Below are positions 24,411-32,066 of a stretch of 64,000 nt of DNA, one piece after another (position 1 is the stretch's first letter; each line of letters opens with the position of its first letter). This DNA comes from Dielma fastidiosa (GTDB lineage: Bacteria > Bacillota_I > Bacilli_A > Erysipelotrichales > Erysipelotrichaceae). The notes beneath the pieces were generated by a model. That model searched no databases. It had not been told where the DNA came from and worked only from the letters and a program-made list of their open reading frames with translations. A program made the translations under genes and the position numbers. Location of the stretch: positions 231,308 through 295,307 of the forward strand of contig NZ_HE578923.1 of the NCBI RefSeq assembly GCF_000313565.1, given 5' to 3'.

Positions 24411-25472
24411 TCACACATTATTATCAATGGCGGTTTTAATCAGCTGAATGGCTTCATCATAATCAGAATAGCCGCTCATGACTTCATATTTCTCATCTTT
24501 TAATAATGATTCTAGCAGGTGTTTTCTTACTGAACGCTGATTTTCTTCATTCACCTCTAAGCGGATGCCTTTAAAGATTGGATGCTTATCGTAATTGTAG
24601 CTGCTGGTGCATGTTCTTTCTATATAGGTCTTAAAGTAATGGGCAGCTTCTGAGTAATTTTGTTTGCTGAGACAGCAGTGACAAAGTAATAGCTGACTGC
24701 TGCCCTGCGGGATTTGAAACAGCTCCTCCAGCTGACTGGACAACACAAGCAGCGGCATTTGTTCCTTATCCTCGCTGAGCCGGGCAAGCACTGAAAGGGT
24801 ACTGATACATTTGTTTATTTCTTGCAGCAGCAGCCCCTGACATGCATGCCTAGCCTCTTCAAAACGTTCCTGTTTCTCATAAAGGCTTAAAATGATGGCG
24901 GAAGCGTCAATAGTTTGTTCCTGCAAGCTTTTTAACAGCTTTTCACATTCATCATATGCCTGCAGACTTAACAGACAGTAGGCTTTGGAAAACATAGCGC
25001 TGTTTGTAAGTTTAGGATCTTGCTGGTCAATGACAGCTTGTAAATAGCTGGCCGCTTTTTGATATTGCTCATTGATAAAGGTCTCATCAGCATTTTCGGC
25101 AAGTGGTGCGTACATCATAATCAGCGTTCCCGCACTAAGCAGCAAGCTGCCGTTGGCAGGATATTGGCGCAAATAGTGATTCAGCAGGCGGAGACCATCC
25201 GCATAGCTTTCCTGAAGCATACAAGTTCTGACTTCATCCTTTATGTCCTTAATTGCTTGGGGAGTCAGCTGAATTTGAAAATCAAACAGTTCATCTAAAG
25301 TGATATGAAGGGCTCTGGCTAATGGCGGCAGTAAGCTGATATCCGGAGCCGTGCTGCCATTTTCCCATTTGCTTACCGCCCCTGCCGATATCCCCAGCTG
25401 ATTGGCTAACTGTTCCTGTGTCAGACCCAGCTTGCGGCGGTTTTCCGCAATTCTTAGTTTTAATTGTGTCAT
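24411..25472 (-). CDS. XRE family regulator with TPR-like C-terminus
   Basis: The 353-residue protein has an N-terminal Cro/C1 HTH (about 5-60, with LTQEQLANQLGISAGAVSKWE) and a long helical region of TPR-like repeats (about 75-340). The layout resembles the HTH-TPR regulators of Firmicutes, some of which sense peptides, but no pheromone gene is seen beside it. AAGGAG lies before the ATG at 25472. It is divergent from the HAD gene. Confidence 0.8.
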   Translation of the reverse strand: MTQLKLRIAENRRKLGLTQEQLANQLGISAGAVSKWENGSTAPDISLLPPLARALHITLDELFDFQIQLTPQAIKDIKDEVRTCMLQESYADGLRLLNHYLRQYPANGSLLLSAGTLIMMYAPLAENADETFINEQYQKAASYLQAVIDQQDPKLTNSAMFSKAYCLLSLQAYDECEKLLKSLQEQTIDASAIILSLYEKQERFEEARHACQGLLLQEINKCISTLSVLARLSEDKEQMPLLVLSSQLEELFQIPQGSSQLLLCHCCLSKQNYSEAAHYFKTYIERTCTSSYNYDKHPIFKGIRLEVNEENQRSVRKHLLESLLKDEKYEVMSGYSDYDEAIQLIKTAIDNNV

Positions 25473-25631
25473 AACATTCTCCTTCTATCCTCATTATAAT
25501 CGATGTTTAATCGCTTCACAAGCGAGCGGTTCGCCACTTTAAGATGCATAAAGTTGAGCGGCGCTCAAGTTGTGAGTTGACATTGAAATAATAAAAGAAG
25601 TAAACTTTAATCAATAAAAGGATGGTCACTT

Positions 25632-26429
25632 ATGGAACGACAAAATATTTTCTTTGATGTAGACGGCACACTTCTTGATTCAGCAACGCATGAGTTCCCT
25701 CAATCAGCGAAAGCGGCAATACAATCTCTAAAACAGGCTGGATATCGTGTATTCATTGCTACGGGGCGTTGTTATGCTTCATTAAAGCGCTGCGGTTTAA
25801 TGGATGCGGTTGAATGGGATGGTTATGTGTTAAGCAATGGTCAGGTTGTCATGCTGAAGGATCAGACCTTACTTCATGAAGAGTGCATAGATTTTAGGGC
25901 GGTTAAACAATGCATTGACATAGCAGCAAAGCATCAAATCGCACTTTCTTTAATTAGCAGCGATGATTGGTTTATGATGGATGATGGTAATGAGTATGTA
26001 AAGATTGCGCATCAATTTTTAAATGAAGTGCTGCCTCATCAACGTCCTTATGAAGGTGAGCCAATCATTACGATGCTGGCCTATGATTCAAGAGATGCTG
26101 ATTATCATGAATTTAGAAAGATTGAGGGACTCAAGGTAATTCCAGCCGAATCAACCTATGCGGATTTGATCGTTGAGGGGGTAAGCAAGGCAGCCGGCAT
26201 TAAAAGGTTATGTGCCTATTTTGAACATGAAGATTATATCGCGTTTGGTGACAGCTTAAATGATTGGGAAATGATGGAACATGCCGCGCTTTCTATTGCC
26301 ATGGGCCAAGGAAATGAAAAGCTGAAGGCGCTGGCAGATTTTGTAACCCGCTCAGTCAATGAGGATGGCATTGCCTATGCTGTGAATGCATTAGGGTTAC
26401 TTAACGAAAATAAGGATAATATAAGATAA
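25632..26429 (+). CDS. HAD-superfamily Cof-type phosphatase
   Basis: The 265-residue protein is a HAD IIB (Cof) hydrolase: motif I DVDGTLLDS (nucleophile Asp9), motif II in IATGR, motif III Lys in EGVSKAAG and motif IV GDSLNDWEM. The alpha/beta cap of about 90 residues lies between motifs II and III. Members dephosphorylate sugar phosphates, pyridoxal phosphate or flavin nucleotides; the substrate here cannot be told. It appears monocistronic. Confidence 0.88.
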   Translation: MERQNIFFDVDGTLLDSATHEFPQSAKAAIQSLKQAGYRVFIATGRCYASLKRCGLMDAVEWDGYVLSNGQVVMLKDQTLLHEECIDFRAVKQCIDIAAKHQIALSLISSDDWFMMDDGNEYVKIAHQFLNEVLPHQRPYEGEPIITMLAYDSRDADYHEFRKIEGLKVIPAESTYADLIVEGVSKAAGIKRLCAYFEHEDYIAFGDSLNDWEMMEHAALSIAMGQGNEKLKALADFVTRSVNEDGIAYAVNALGLLNENKDNIR

Positions 26430-26442
26430 TATCGATAAAATT

Positions 26443-26467
26443 AAACAGCCTGTGCGCTGTTTTTTTA
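26443..26467 (+). terminator. Intrinsic terminator after the HAD gene
   Basis: AAACAGC and GCTGTTT form a stem around CTGTGC with a T-run. Confidence 0.8.
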
Positions 26468-26505
26468 ATAAAAGAACCCGCCAATTTGAGGGATGTCGGC
26501 GGGTT
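26464..26505 (-). terminator. Intrinsic terminator of glnN
   Basis: On the minus strand AACCCGCC pairs with GGCGGGTT around an 18-base loop and is followed by CTTTTATT. Confidence 0.8.
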
Positions 26506-26534
26506 TGGGGCAGGAATATCAGGCTGCTTCGTGT

Positions 26535-28622
26535 TTAATCGTGAAATAACAGAGCTGTGTAACAGGGAATCGGCCACGCTTTGTCTGAGCATAATGATTC
26601 AAGGGCATCAGCATCAGCGCGCAGGGTTTCCATCATTTTTAAAATTGTGGTGGAAAATAATTTTCCTTGTTCATGCATTGAATCAAGGGCAGTTGTTTTG
26701 ATGCATGCTTTTTCCAGTTTTTGGCAGTCAAAGTAGAGGGCTTTATAATTTTCATCAACCTGATGAAGGTGATCCATTTCGGCGGCACAATCAAAGGCGG
26801 GTGAGACTGCTTTTTTGTTAAGAATGGTTTCGGTTAATGATTTTGTGACCTTTTCAATGGCAGGCAGGATTTGTTTTTGAACCATGTCAACCATTGTCAG
26901 GGCTTCGATATTGATTGTTTTACAATAATTTTCAAGAAGGATCTCACCGCGTGAGCGCATCTCATTTTCAGTGAAGATTTTGTGTTTTGTGAAAAGCTTG
27001 ATATTTTTTTCAGATGTGTAATAAGGCAGGGCATCAATCGTTGTTTTAAGATTAAGCAGACCTCTTTTTTCTGCTTCTTTTACCCATTCATCAGTATAAC
27101 CATTGCCTGAGAAAAGAATCCGTTTATGCTCTCTGATGGTTTTCTTGATTAAGGCTGCCAGTGCTGATTTCAGCTCTTCAGCTTTTTCCAACTCATCGGC
27201 AAACAGACTTAATTCTTCCGCGACAATGGTATTCAGCATAATGTTAGGGCATGCGATTGAGAGACTTGAACCAAGCATTCTGAATTCAAATTTATTGCCG
27301 GTAAAGGCAAAAGGAGAAGTTCGGTTTCTATCGGTCGTATCCTTTGGAAAGGCAGGGAGAATATCGACGCCGATTTCCATTTTTTTGTCATAGATTTTAT
27401 CATAAACCGTATTTTCTTCGATACATTCGAGAATTGAAGTGAGTTCATCTCCCAAATGAACGGATATTATAGCCGGTGGTGCTTCATTGGCACCAAGGCG
27501 GTGGTCGTTGCTAGGGGTAGCAACAGAAACACGAAGTAAATCCTGATACTCATCTGCCCCTTTGATTACAGCGCAGAGAAACAATAGAAACTGAGCGTTG
27601 GTTGCCGGTGTTTCGCCGGGTTCTAACAGATTGACACCTGTATTGGTGGAAATCGACCAGTTGTTATGTTTTCCGCTGCCATTGATCCCCTCGAAGGGCT
27701 TTTCATGAAGCAAACAGGCAAAGCCATGCTTGTCGGCGATTTTTTTCATTAATTCCATCGTCAGCTGATTGTGATCGGTAGCAATATTTGTGGTGGAAAA
27801 GATAGGGGCTAATTCAAACTGACGGGGAGCTACTTCTTTGTGCTCCGTTTTGGCAAGGATGCCCAGCTTCCACAATTCTTCATCCAGCTCTTGCATAAAA
27901 GCCAAAACACGATTATCCAGCATACCGAAGTAATGATCTTCCATTTCCTGACCTTTGGGCGGTAATTTACCGAAAAGTGTTCGGCCGCATAATAAAAGGT
28001 CTTCTCTTTGGGCAAATAATTCTTTATCAATCAGGAAGTATTCTTGTTCACAGCCGACGGTTGTTGAAACATGGGTTGCATCGCTGCCAAATAATTTCAG
28101 GATTCTCAATGCCTGCTCATTCAGCACTGCCATGGAACGCAGCAGCGGTGTTTTCTTATCAAGTGAGCTGCCGTCAAAGGAACAGAAAATTGTTGGAATA
28201 CAGAGTGTATTGTCTTTAATAAAGGCATAGGAGGTTGGGTCCCAGGTCGTATAACCGCGGGCTTCAAAGGTTGCGCGCAGACCGCCGTTAGGAAAGCTTG
28301 ATGCGTCAGGCTCACCTTTAATCAGTTCCTTGCCTGAAAATTCGAGAATGACACCATCATGATCATCCGGGGCGATAAAGCTTTCGTGTTTTTCAGCGGT
28401 AATGCCGGTCATCGGCTGAAACCAATGGGTATAGTGGGTGACACCTTTTTCTACCGCCCAGTCTTTCATTGCGTTGGCAACCGTATTAGCTACATTGGCA
28501 TCCAGCGTTTTTCCTTCGCGGATGGTCGCTTTAAGCTTTTTGAATACATCTTTAGGCAGCTTTTCTTTCATGACAGCTTCGTTAAATACCATACTGCCAA
28601 ATGCATCAGTGATTGGTTTCAT
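26535..28622 (-). CDS. glnN: Type III glutamine synthetase
   Basis: The 695-residue enzyme is a type III (GlnN) glutamine synthetase, far longer than the type I enzymes and typical of Bacteroidetes, cyanobacteria and some Firmicutes. Recognisable parts are the N-terminal GSIII domain with [12 protein letters not shown], the metal and glutamate segment [21 protein letters not shown] in the nucleotide region, and [15 protein letters not shown]. It condenses ammonia and glutamate with ATP. A strong promoter and a leader terminator lie upstream. A second, type I, glutamine synthetase lies at 46501. Confidence 0.97.
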   Translation of the reverse strand: MKPITDAFGSMVFNEAVMKEKLPKDVFKKLKATIREGKTLDANVANTVANAMKDWAVEKGVTHYTHWFQPMTGITAEKHESFIAPDDHDGVILEFSGKELIKGEPDASSFPNGGLRATFEARGYTTWDPTSYAFIKDNTLCIPTIFCSFDGSSLDKKTPLLRSMAVLNEQALRILKLFGSDATHVSTTVGCEQEYFLIDKELFAQREDLLLCGRTLFGKLPPKGQEMEDHYFGMLDNRVLAFMQELDEELWKLGILAKTEHKEVAPRQFELAPIFSTTNIATDHNQLTMELMKKIADKHGFACLLHEKPFEGINGSGKHNNWSISTNTGVNLLEPGETPATNAQFLLFLCAVIKGADEYQDLLRVSVATPSNDHRLGANEAPPAIISVHLGDELTSILECIEENTVYDKIYDKKMEIGVDILPAFPKDTTDRNRTSPFAFTGNKFEFRMLGSSLSIACPNIMLNTIVAEELSLFADELEKAEELKSALAALIKKTIREHKRILFSGNGYTDEWVKEAEKRGLLNLKTTIDALPYYTSEKNIKLFTKHKIFTENEMRSRGEILLENYCKTINIEALTMVDMVQKQILPAIEKVTKSLTETILNKKAVSPAFDCAAEMDHLHQVDENYKALYFDCQKLEKACIKTTALDSMHEQGKLFSTTILKMMETLRADADALESLCSDKAWPIPCYTALLFHD

Positions 28623-28644
28623 ACACAGTCCTCCTAGATTAATT

Positions 28645-28687
28645 AAATAAAAAAGGCGCTGAAAACAATTTCTGTTTCAGCACCTTT
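28645..28687 (-). promoter_or_regulatory. Leader terminator (attenuator) of glnN
   Basis: Between the glnN promoter and its ribosome site the minus strand reads AAAGGTGCTGAAA, a loop, then TTTCAGCGCCTTT and a T-run, a 13-bp stem with one G-U. Read through, this would stop transcription before glnN. The first six bases AAAGGT can instead form a six-base loop closed by AGC/GCT (28679-28690). The same architecture stands before the glutamate synthase operon and glnA, and an ANTAR-protein gene at 47763 offers a candidate antiterminator. Confidence 0.75.
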
Positions 28688-28703
28688 GCTTATTTATGCA
28701 GCC

Positions 28704-28733
28704 ATTATATGCTTGGTAGATTGACAATGTCAA
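28704..28733 (-). promoter_or_regulatory. glnN: Promoter of glnN
   Basis: Minus-strand TTGACA (28728-28733) and TATAAT (28704-28709) are both consensus and 18 bases apart. The -35 lies in a 13-base palindrome TTGACATTGTCAA, a possible operator. Confidence 0.85.
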
Positions 28734-28833
28734 CATATTTTTTAAAAAAATGAAAAAAATTAATATTTGATTTTCATCATCACCGATATTTGCCAGCTGT
28801 CCGCCTCTTAACAGCTTTAATGGAGGTTAAAAA

Positions 28834-29055
28834 ATGGAAAGATGGCTCATACTGGAAGACGGCAGTGTTTATAAGGATTTTGGTTTTGGAGCAGAACAAT
28901 TTGAAATTGGAGAATAGGTGTTTAATACGGGTATGAATGGTTATCAGGAGGTTTTAACGGATTTGTCATATTGTGCTCAAATCGTGGTCATGACAATCAA
29001 ATGATTGGCATTGTTGGTATAGAAGTAAAAATGAGCGTATTAATAAGTATAATAT
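28834..29055 (+). pseudogene. carA: carA remnant (carbamoyl-phosphate synthase small subunit)
   Basis: With TGGAGG before the ATG, the frame reads M-E-R-W-L-I-L-E-D-G-S-V-Y and later V-F-N-T-G-M-N-G-Y-Q-E-V-L-T-D, unmistakably the start of CarA (G-E-V-V-F-N-T-G-M-x-G-Y-Q-E-V-L-T-D). A TAG replaces the first Val codon of that motif (28915-28917). After V-V-M-T the frame is shifted, with a further CarA-like M-I-G-I-V-G-I in another frame, and the rest of the gene is missing. CarA normally supplies glutamine-derived ammonia for carbamoyl phosphate. This is a dead 5' fragment left beside glnN. Confidence 0.85.
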
Positions 29056-29140
29056 TGATAAAGGATATCATTTTCTTGCTTGCCGGATAGAATCGTGTCA
29101 TTATGTGTTGTTAAGCGAAAACAAAATATAAGAAAAATTC

Positions 29141-29167
29141 ACACACAAAATATATATAAATGTGCGT
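29141..29167. promoter_or_regulatory. AbiEi-type operator, upstream copy
   Basis: ACACACA and TGTGCGT form an imperfect inverted repeat with a 13-base spacer. A second copy with the same arms lies at 29212, on the other side of the promoter. AbiEi antitoxins are known to autoregulate by binding paired inverted repeats upstream of abiE. Confidence 0.65.
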
Positions 29168-29174
29168 AAAAATA

Positions 29175-29202
29175 TTGATTGTTTGAAGTCAAGTGTTATA
29201 AT
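29175..29202 (+). promoter_or_regulatory. Promoter of the abiE locus
   Basis: TTGATT (29175-29180) and TATAAT (29197-29202) are 16 bases apart and flanked by the two operator palindromes. Confidence 0.75.
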
Positions 29203-29211
29203 AAAATACAT

Positions 29212-29236
29212 ACACACAAACGAATTAAGTGTGCGT
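29212..29236. promoter_or_regulatory. AbiEi-type operator, downstream copy
   Basis: ACACACA and TGTGCGT again, here with an 11-base spacer, lie about ten bases after the -10, where binding would block transcription. Confidence 0.65.
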
Positions 29237-29265
29237 GATTTTTAAGGATGAGAGTTGGTGAATAC

Positions 29266-29871
29266 ATGAATATTAAAACAGTTGCAAAACAAGTCCTTAT
29301 TGAAAAGGGCGGTGTTGCCAAATCAGCAGATTTCGTTGCGGCAGGAATGCGTGCTGTTGATGCTGTCAATCTGTGCAAGGCGGGATACCTTGACCGCATA
29401 CGGCATGGCTATTATCAGCTTGCTGAAGCAGATACATCTTCTGAAGAACAGCTCCTTGCAACGCTGATTCCAAAGGGAATTGTCTGCGTAGAATCTGCGC
29501 TGTTTCATTACGGATATAGTGATTTTGCTCCTCGTAGATGGTCTATTGCTGTTCCGAGATCCATGTCCCGAACAAAACTTGATGTAGATGCACTGCCTCT
29601 GCAACCTTATTTTGTTCTACCTGAAATATATGAGCTTGGAAAAGTAAGTGAAGACTTTGATGGCGTCATTCTTCCTGTATATGATCGGGAGCGAACAATA
29701 TGCGATTGTTTCAAATACCGTTCAAGACTAGACAACGAAATATTTAATAAGGCACTGAATGCCTATGCGAATGATACACAGAAGAATCTACAAAATCTTT
29801 CCATATATGCAAAGAAACTACGAGTGTATAAAAAAGTTACTGAACTGATGGGGGTACTGCTGAATGGCTGA
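29266..29871 (+). CDS. AbiEi-family type IV antitoxin
   Basis: The 201-residue protein has the AbiEi layout: an N-terminal winged-helix DNA-binding domain (about 1-60, with the R-H-G-Y-Y-Q-L segment) and a C-terminal antitoxin domain (about 65-195, including CVESALFHYGYSD and YDRERTICDCFKYR). In type IV systems it neutralises the AbiEii nucleotidyltransferase without a stable complex and represses its own operon. The ATG at 29266 is preferred because the ATG at 29248 directly abuts AAGG. The reading frame is intact, while the partner toxin is broken. The locus is likely acquired. Confidence 0.88.
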   Translation: MNIKTVAKQVLIEKGGVAKSADFVAAGMRAVDAVNLCKAGYLDRIRHGYYQLAEADTSSEEQLLATLIPKGIVCVESALFHYGYSDFAPRRWSIAVPRSMSRTKLDVDALPLQPYFVLPEIYELGKVSEDFDGVILPVYDRERTICDCFKYRSRLDNEIFNKALNAYANDTQKNLQNLSIYAKKLRVYKKVTELMGVLLNG

Positions 29872-30744
29872 TATTGCTGCATCCGTGCTTGCACTGGAAG
29901 AAGCTATCAGCTTTGCCTGCAGCTCTTTTGCCAGGAAGAATTTCTGCGTCGTTTGGAAAAATCCAAGTATGCCGAAAACCTCGTTCTGAAAGGCGGACTG
30001 TTCATCTACTCTGTGACCGACTTTGATAGCCGAGTAACTGTGGATGTGGATTTCTTGCTTAGAAACGTTCCGGAGCAGTTGAAGAAAGTGCTGAAGGAAA
30101 TCATTGCAATACCTACTGGTAATGATTTTGTGACATTTGAAATTACCAACATTGCACCTATCGCAGTTGCAAAAAAATATGCGGGTATCTCTGCTTCTCT
30201 GGTGGCGAGAATCAAGAACACAAAAATGCCATTTGGTATTGATTTTGGCGTAGGAGATGTTATTGTACCAAATCGAGAAAAACATAGGATCCCTACTCAG
30301 TTGGATGGTTTTGCAGCTCCTATGGTAAATACATACTCTCTGGAAACTACCATTGCCGAAAAGATTGATGCGATTCTCAGCCTGATGGAATTCTCTAGCC
30401 GCATGAAGGACTACTACGACATCTACTATCTTGCGAATAAGTTTGACTTTGACGGTTCTGTTTTGGCTGAAGCACTGAGAAAAACCTTCGAAAATCGTGG
30501 CCATACTTTTACTGTCGAACAATTTGAACAGGTTATGGCTTTCGATGACGATGAGACCATGCAGAAAAAGTAGAAAGCATTTTGCCGCAAGATTGATACA
30601 ATAACTGATGATTACAGTACCGTACTGCTGACAATCAAAAATTTCCTGACCAAACCAATCTCAGCGACAGTTCATGCAACCTGCTTCAATGAACAATGGT
30701 CTGCAGCAACAAATACATGGGGTCAAGGAGGAAGGGACGGCTAG
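29864..30744 (+). pseudogene. AbiEii-family toxin, inactivated
   Basis: The gene begins at 29864 (M-A-D-I-A-A-S-V-L-A), overlapping the antitoxin by 8 bases, but after ten codons the frame breaks. The continuation T-G-R-S-Y-Q-L-C-L-Q-L-F-C-Q-E-E-F lies in another frame, so a stretch between A and T-G-R has been lost. The nucleotidyltransferase core then runs in one frame (NLVLKGGLFIY, VDVDFLLRN, with both catalytic Asp). At 30571 a TAG replaces an expected Trp codon (M-Q-K-K-stop-K-A-F-C-R-K-I-D-T), and coding-like sequence continues in frame to the TAG at 30742. Two independent lesions make a working toxin unlikely. Confidence 0.82.
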
Positions 30745-30762
30745 CAGAGGATATAGCTCCAT

Positions 30763-30900
30763 TCACTTCATCAGAGGCATTCTGAGTCTAGCTTTTGTTG
30801 GCAGAGAATGATGACCTGATCCAAAAGAATTCATTTCAATTTGAACTGGGGAGGTTGAACATTCCTGTCAACAGAGAAGCAATTAATCGAAAATAGGAGC
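30763..30900 (+). pseudogene. Possible decayed coding remnant, unidentified
   Basis: One frame reads A-P-F-T-S-S-E-A-F, two stops, then LLLAENDDLIQKNSFQFELG and N-I-P-V-N-R-E-A-I-N-R-K before further stops. This looks like protein sequence with point-mutation stops, following the broken toxin gene. I do not recognise the family. Confidence 0.25.
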
Positions 30901-30993
30901 GTGAACTTTTGCTTATCTAAGAAGATTAACGGATTTACTAATATTGTAGGGAAAAACATGAGAAGATAGAGAAAGATATGGTGATATAAGACG

Positions 30994-31461
30994 ATGATAA
31001 AAATACTATTCATTTGCCATGGGAATATCTGCCGTTCACCGATGGCTGAATTTGTTATGAAGGATATGGTAAAGAAACACGGTCTTGCTGATGAGTTTAT
31101 CATTGATTCCGCCGCTGTCAGCCGGGAGGAGTTAGGCAATGGTATTCATTATGGAACACGCGATAAGCTGAAACAGATGGGCATCCCATGCTCAACACAT
31201 CGTGCCATTCAGGTAACACGGCATGATTATGATACCTATGATTTGCTGATTGCAATGGATCAGTCTAATATTAATGGTCTACATCGTCTCTTAGGCAATG
31301 ATGACCAGCATAAAATAACCAAACTGCTCAGCTATGCCGGTCTTGAGCGAGACATTGCCGATCCGTGGTATAGCGGCAACTTTGACGAAACTTATGATGA
31401 TATACAGAAAGGATGTACAGCTTTATTAAAGAAACTGCATCCGGAGGTGAATGATGATTGA
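30994..31461 (+). CDS. Low-molecular-weight protein tyrosine phosphatase
   Basis: The 155-residue protein has the P-loop C-X5-R-S at its start (CHGNICRS, nucleophile Cys8, Arg14) and the general-acid Asp in the A-D-P-W-Y segment near residue 125. Such enzymes dephosphorylate protein tyrosines and, in bacteria, often tyrosine kinases of polysaccharide export or arginine phosphates; no such partner lies nearby. It overlaps the next gene by 11 bases, suggesting co-expression. Confidence 0.93.
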   Translation: MIKILFICHGNICRSPMAEFVMKDMVKKHGLADEFIIDSAAVSREELGNGIHYGTRDKLKQMGIPCSTHRAIQVTRHDYDTYDLLIAMDQSNINGLHRLLGNDDQHKITKLLSYAGLERDIADPWYSGNFDETYDDIQKGCTALLKKLHPEVNDD

Positions 31462-31816
31462 AGAATTTCTAAATAATTTCTATGACTGTCTGCATTTCTC
31501 GCAAAACGAAGCTTTTCCGGCCGAACGCTTTGCCAGCTTGTTTGCTGAGCACGCTGTCTTGATTGAACATCAGCCCCATGGCTTTCAAACTTTGAGCGCA
31601 GCCGAATTCATCGCATCAATGAATGCTTATCAGGCAGAAATGATCGGTACTTTCCATGAAAGACAGACAAATTTTCAAGTCAGCGAGGAAGCCGGTGTTC
31701 TGATTGTTGACAGTGATTATGAAAAGCAGATTAACGATCAACATTTCACTGGCACGAATCATATGATTCTGACTGAGATCCAGGGTCAGCTCAAAATCAT
31801 CAGTATTGTTTTTTAG
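31451..31816 (+). CDS. NTF2/SnoaL-like small protein
   Basis: This 121-residue protein has the helix-then-sheet pattern of NTF2-like/SnoaL-type domains (F-x-x-x-F-A-E-H-A-V-L-I-E-H-Q-P-H-G-F, then alternating beta strands ending L-K-I-I-S-I-V-F). These folds bind small ligands, and no substrate can be assigned. GGAGGTG precedes two adjacent ATGs (31451 and 31454). It overlaps the phosphatase gene. Confidence 0.6.
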   Translation: MMIEEFLNNFYDCLHFSQNEAFPAERFASLFAEHAVLIEHQPHGFQTLSAAEFIASMNAYQAEMIGTFHERQTNFQVSEEAGVLIVDSDYEKQINDQHFTGTNHMILTEIQGQLKIISIVF

Positions 31817-31843
31817 AGTGAGAAAAATCACTCTCTTTTTTTT
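31815..31843 (+). terminator. Intrinsic terminator before glmS
   Basis: AGAGTGA and TCACTCT pair perfectly around GAAAAA, followed by CTTTTTTTT. Confidence 0.92.
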
Positions 31844-31910
31844 GCTTCTTGAATATGTTATAGTTGTAAACAGATTGATTCATCTGAAAGGGTGAAGCAT
31901 GGTTGGATCA

Positions 31911-32045
31911 ATTGAGCGCCTGGACTAAGGAAAGTCGACGAGGACAGCAGTTATCGAAAGATTCGGCGGGTACTGCTGCGGTGAACAGTGAATCGTAAGA
32001 ATGGGGACAAAAGCAGAGAACTGCCACAAAGCCGCCATTCAGCAC
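31911..32045 (+). ncRNA. glmS ribozyme
   Basis: The 5' leader of glmS contains the conserved ribozyme core: A-GCGCC at the cleavage site (between A31915 and G31916), then GTCGACGAGGA, TTATCGA, TTCGGCGG and a later G-rich pairing element. The class uses glucosamine-6-phosphate as the catalytic cofactor; cleavage exposes the mRNA to RNase J and lowers glmS expression. The P1 arms GCGCCTGGACT and AAGTC are visible. An extended -10 (TGTTATAGT, ending near 31864) lies upstream. The 3' limit is approximate. Confidence 0.93.
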
Positions 32046-32066
32046 TGATAACTGGAGGAATAATTT

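Noticed and set aside
28623..28700. T-box or glutamine riboswitch before glnN
   Set aside because: No T-box specifier or T-box sequence is present, and the leader is too short. A simple terminator with a possible alternative loop explains it better.
29818..30522. Minus-strand ORF of 234 codons opposite the toxin gene
   Set aside because: The plus strand shows clear AbiEii similarity, and the antisense ORF has no start signal or family features.
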